Part shown: piece after piece, positions 5,721-6,624 of the stretch
Numbering within the stretch: position 1 is the stretch's first letter
Layout of the letters: every line of letters starts with the position of its first letter
Assembly (NCBI GenBank): GCA_030830385.1
Contig: JAURNA010000144.1
Span: forward strand, 1 to 6,624
From: Crocinitomicaceae bacterium
GTDB lineage: Bacteria > Bacteroidota > Bacteroidia > Flavobacteriales_D > Crocinitomicaceae
Length of the DNA: 6,624 nucleotides
Reading direction: 5' to 3'
The notes under the pieces: model-generated
What the model saw: the letters and a program-made list of their open reading frames with translations, nothing else
The model's database searches: none
Told to the model about the DNA's origin: nothing
Program-made: the position numbers and the translations under genes

Positions 5721-6624
5721 ATGAAGAAACCAATTATACTCATTGTTAGTCTTGGGGCACTGGCCTTCCTGACCTGGTTTACACTGGATTTGATGGAAAA
5801 TTCGGGGCAATCTGATCCGGATGTCGCCAATTTCGACTTTTCCATTGACGAGGTAGAAACGATCGATAAAATTTTGATCACGGATAAGCTGAACCAGCGT
5901 TTCGAGTTGCACAAAAAAGGAAAGAGCTGGAAGGACAAAGATGGAAACTGCGTTACGCAACCCAACGTTGAATTCATCCTAAATGCAATTAAGAACATTG
6001 AGTTCAAAGGATACGTAAAAGACAATTCCATTCAGCGGTACCGAACGATGATCACTGCCCAGCACATTAAGGTGGAAATCCATCAGAATGGCAAATGGAG
6101 CAAAACATGGTACATCGGTCCGCCTGCGCAGGATCACTATGGGCAAATCATGTTGCTTGATGATGCGGCGGAAGGGAAAAGCAACACGCCTGTACTCATG
6201 AGAATCAAAGGCTTCAACGGAATCATTGAACCCCGATTTTTCACGGATCCCAGACAGTGGGCCTGCACAAATATCTTTAGCCTTTCGCATACTGACATAA
6301 ACGAAGTGGACGTTCGCTACACCGAAGAACCAGCACGTAGTTTTAACGTCAAACGACGTGGGCTTCAGTTCGATGTATATCAAAACGGACAACTACTGAA
6401 TGGTGTTGACACCGCCAATGTTTTCCGTTACTTAAGCCGCTACAAGAAAATCCACTACAACCTCGGGAATTTTGAGTTGAATAACCGACAAGTGGACAGC
6501 CTGAAGGCAACGAATCCATTTGCGATTCTCACCGTAAACGAAACGTCGGGCAAAAAGAGTGAATTGAAATGCTACCGTCTGCGGACATTTAATGTGGTAG
6601 ATAGCATCCCCGACGACATGGTAG
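5721..6624 (+). CDS. DUF4340 domain-containing membrane-anchored protein, 3' end beyond the window
   Basis: The frame starts at the ATG at 5721, four bases after gldG, and is open to the right edge (301 complete codons, no stop). The N-terminus MKKPIILIVSLGALAFLTWF is a single signal-anchor-like segment without a clear lipobox, so most of the protein should face the periplasm. The body has the repeated beta-strand and Trp/Tyr pattern of DUF4340: KILITDKLNQRFELHKKGKS near 52-71, KWSKTWYIGPPAQDHYGQIM near 126-145, PRFFTDPRQWACTNIFSL near 173-190. DUF4340 proteins are commonly encoded beside GldG-type ABC auxiliary proteins, and the tight spacing here supports a structural or regulatory part in the same complex. 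No enzymatic motif is visible. The family call rests on pattern and context, and the function is not known. Confidence 0.82.
   Translation, partial: MKKPIILIVSLGALAFLTWFTLDLMENSGQSDPDVANFDFSIDEVETIDKILITDKLNQRFELHKKGKSWKDKDGNCVTQPNVEFILNAIKNIEFKGYVKDNSIQRYRTMITAQHIKVEIHQNGKWSKTWYIGPPAQDHYGQIMLLDDAAEGKSNTPVLMRIKGFNGIIEPRFFTDPRQWACTNIFSLSHTDINEVDVRYTEEPARSFNVKRRGLQFDVYQNGQLLNGVDTANVFRYLSRYKKIHYNLGNFELNNRQVDSLKATNPFAILTVNETSGKKSELKCYRLRTFNVVDSIPDDMV

Noticed and set aside
5633..6392. Minus-strand open frames opposite the end of gldG and the DUF4340 gene.
   Set aside because: The plus-strand frame is open across the whole interval with a coherent protein, tight operon spacing and family features; the antisense frames have none.

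Overview
The window looks like a chromosomal segment from a member of the Bacteroidota, most likely Flavobacteriales. Three things point that way: a GldF/GldG pair (gliding-motility ABC transporter subunits), a PhoH and SAM-dependent hydrolase of the sequence types seen in that group, and promoter-like motifs of the Bacteroidota form TAnnTTTG. The gene order is core-genome in character. No tRNA, rRNA, CRISPR array, insertion sequence or phage gene was seen.

Layout: (1) Leftward, positions 1-1404: a PhoH-family ATPase followed 21 bases later by a cation diffusion facilitator that runs off the left edge. (2) Positions 1405-1505: a short divergent intergenic region with back-to-back -7-type motifs. 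(3) Rightward, 1506-2670: a SAM hydroxide adenosyltransferase/halogenase-family protein and, one base after its stop, a small ABM-fold monooxygenase-like protein. (4) Positions 2671-3195: a region without an intact gene. On the minus strand it holds what reads as a decayed protein-coding sequence, with open, protein-like stretches split by a frame change and an in-frame TGA. A good promoter candidate for gldF follows at 3146-3173. (5) Rightward, 3196-6624: gldF, gldG and a DUF4340-type protein (3' end outside the window), spaced by 1 and 4 bases, clearly one operon.

The gldF-gldG-DUF4340 set encodes the membrane permease and the periplasm-facing auxiliary parts of an ABC-2-type transporter. 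The ATPase (GldA) is not in the window and must be encoded elsewhere if the complex is complete. The most unusual items are the broken minus-strand gene at 2636-3135, whose family I do not recognise, and the apparent replacement of two of the three proposed catalytic residues in the SAM hydrolase-family protein. I do not see a clearly new multi-gene system.
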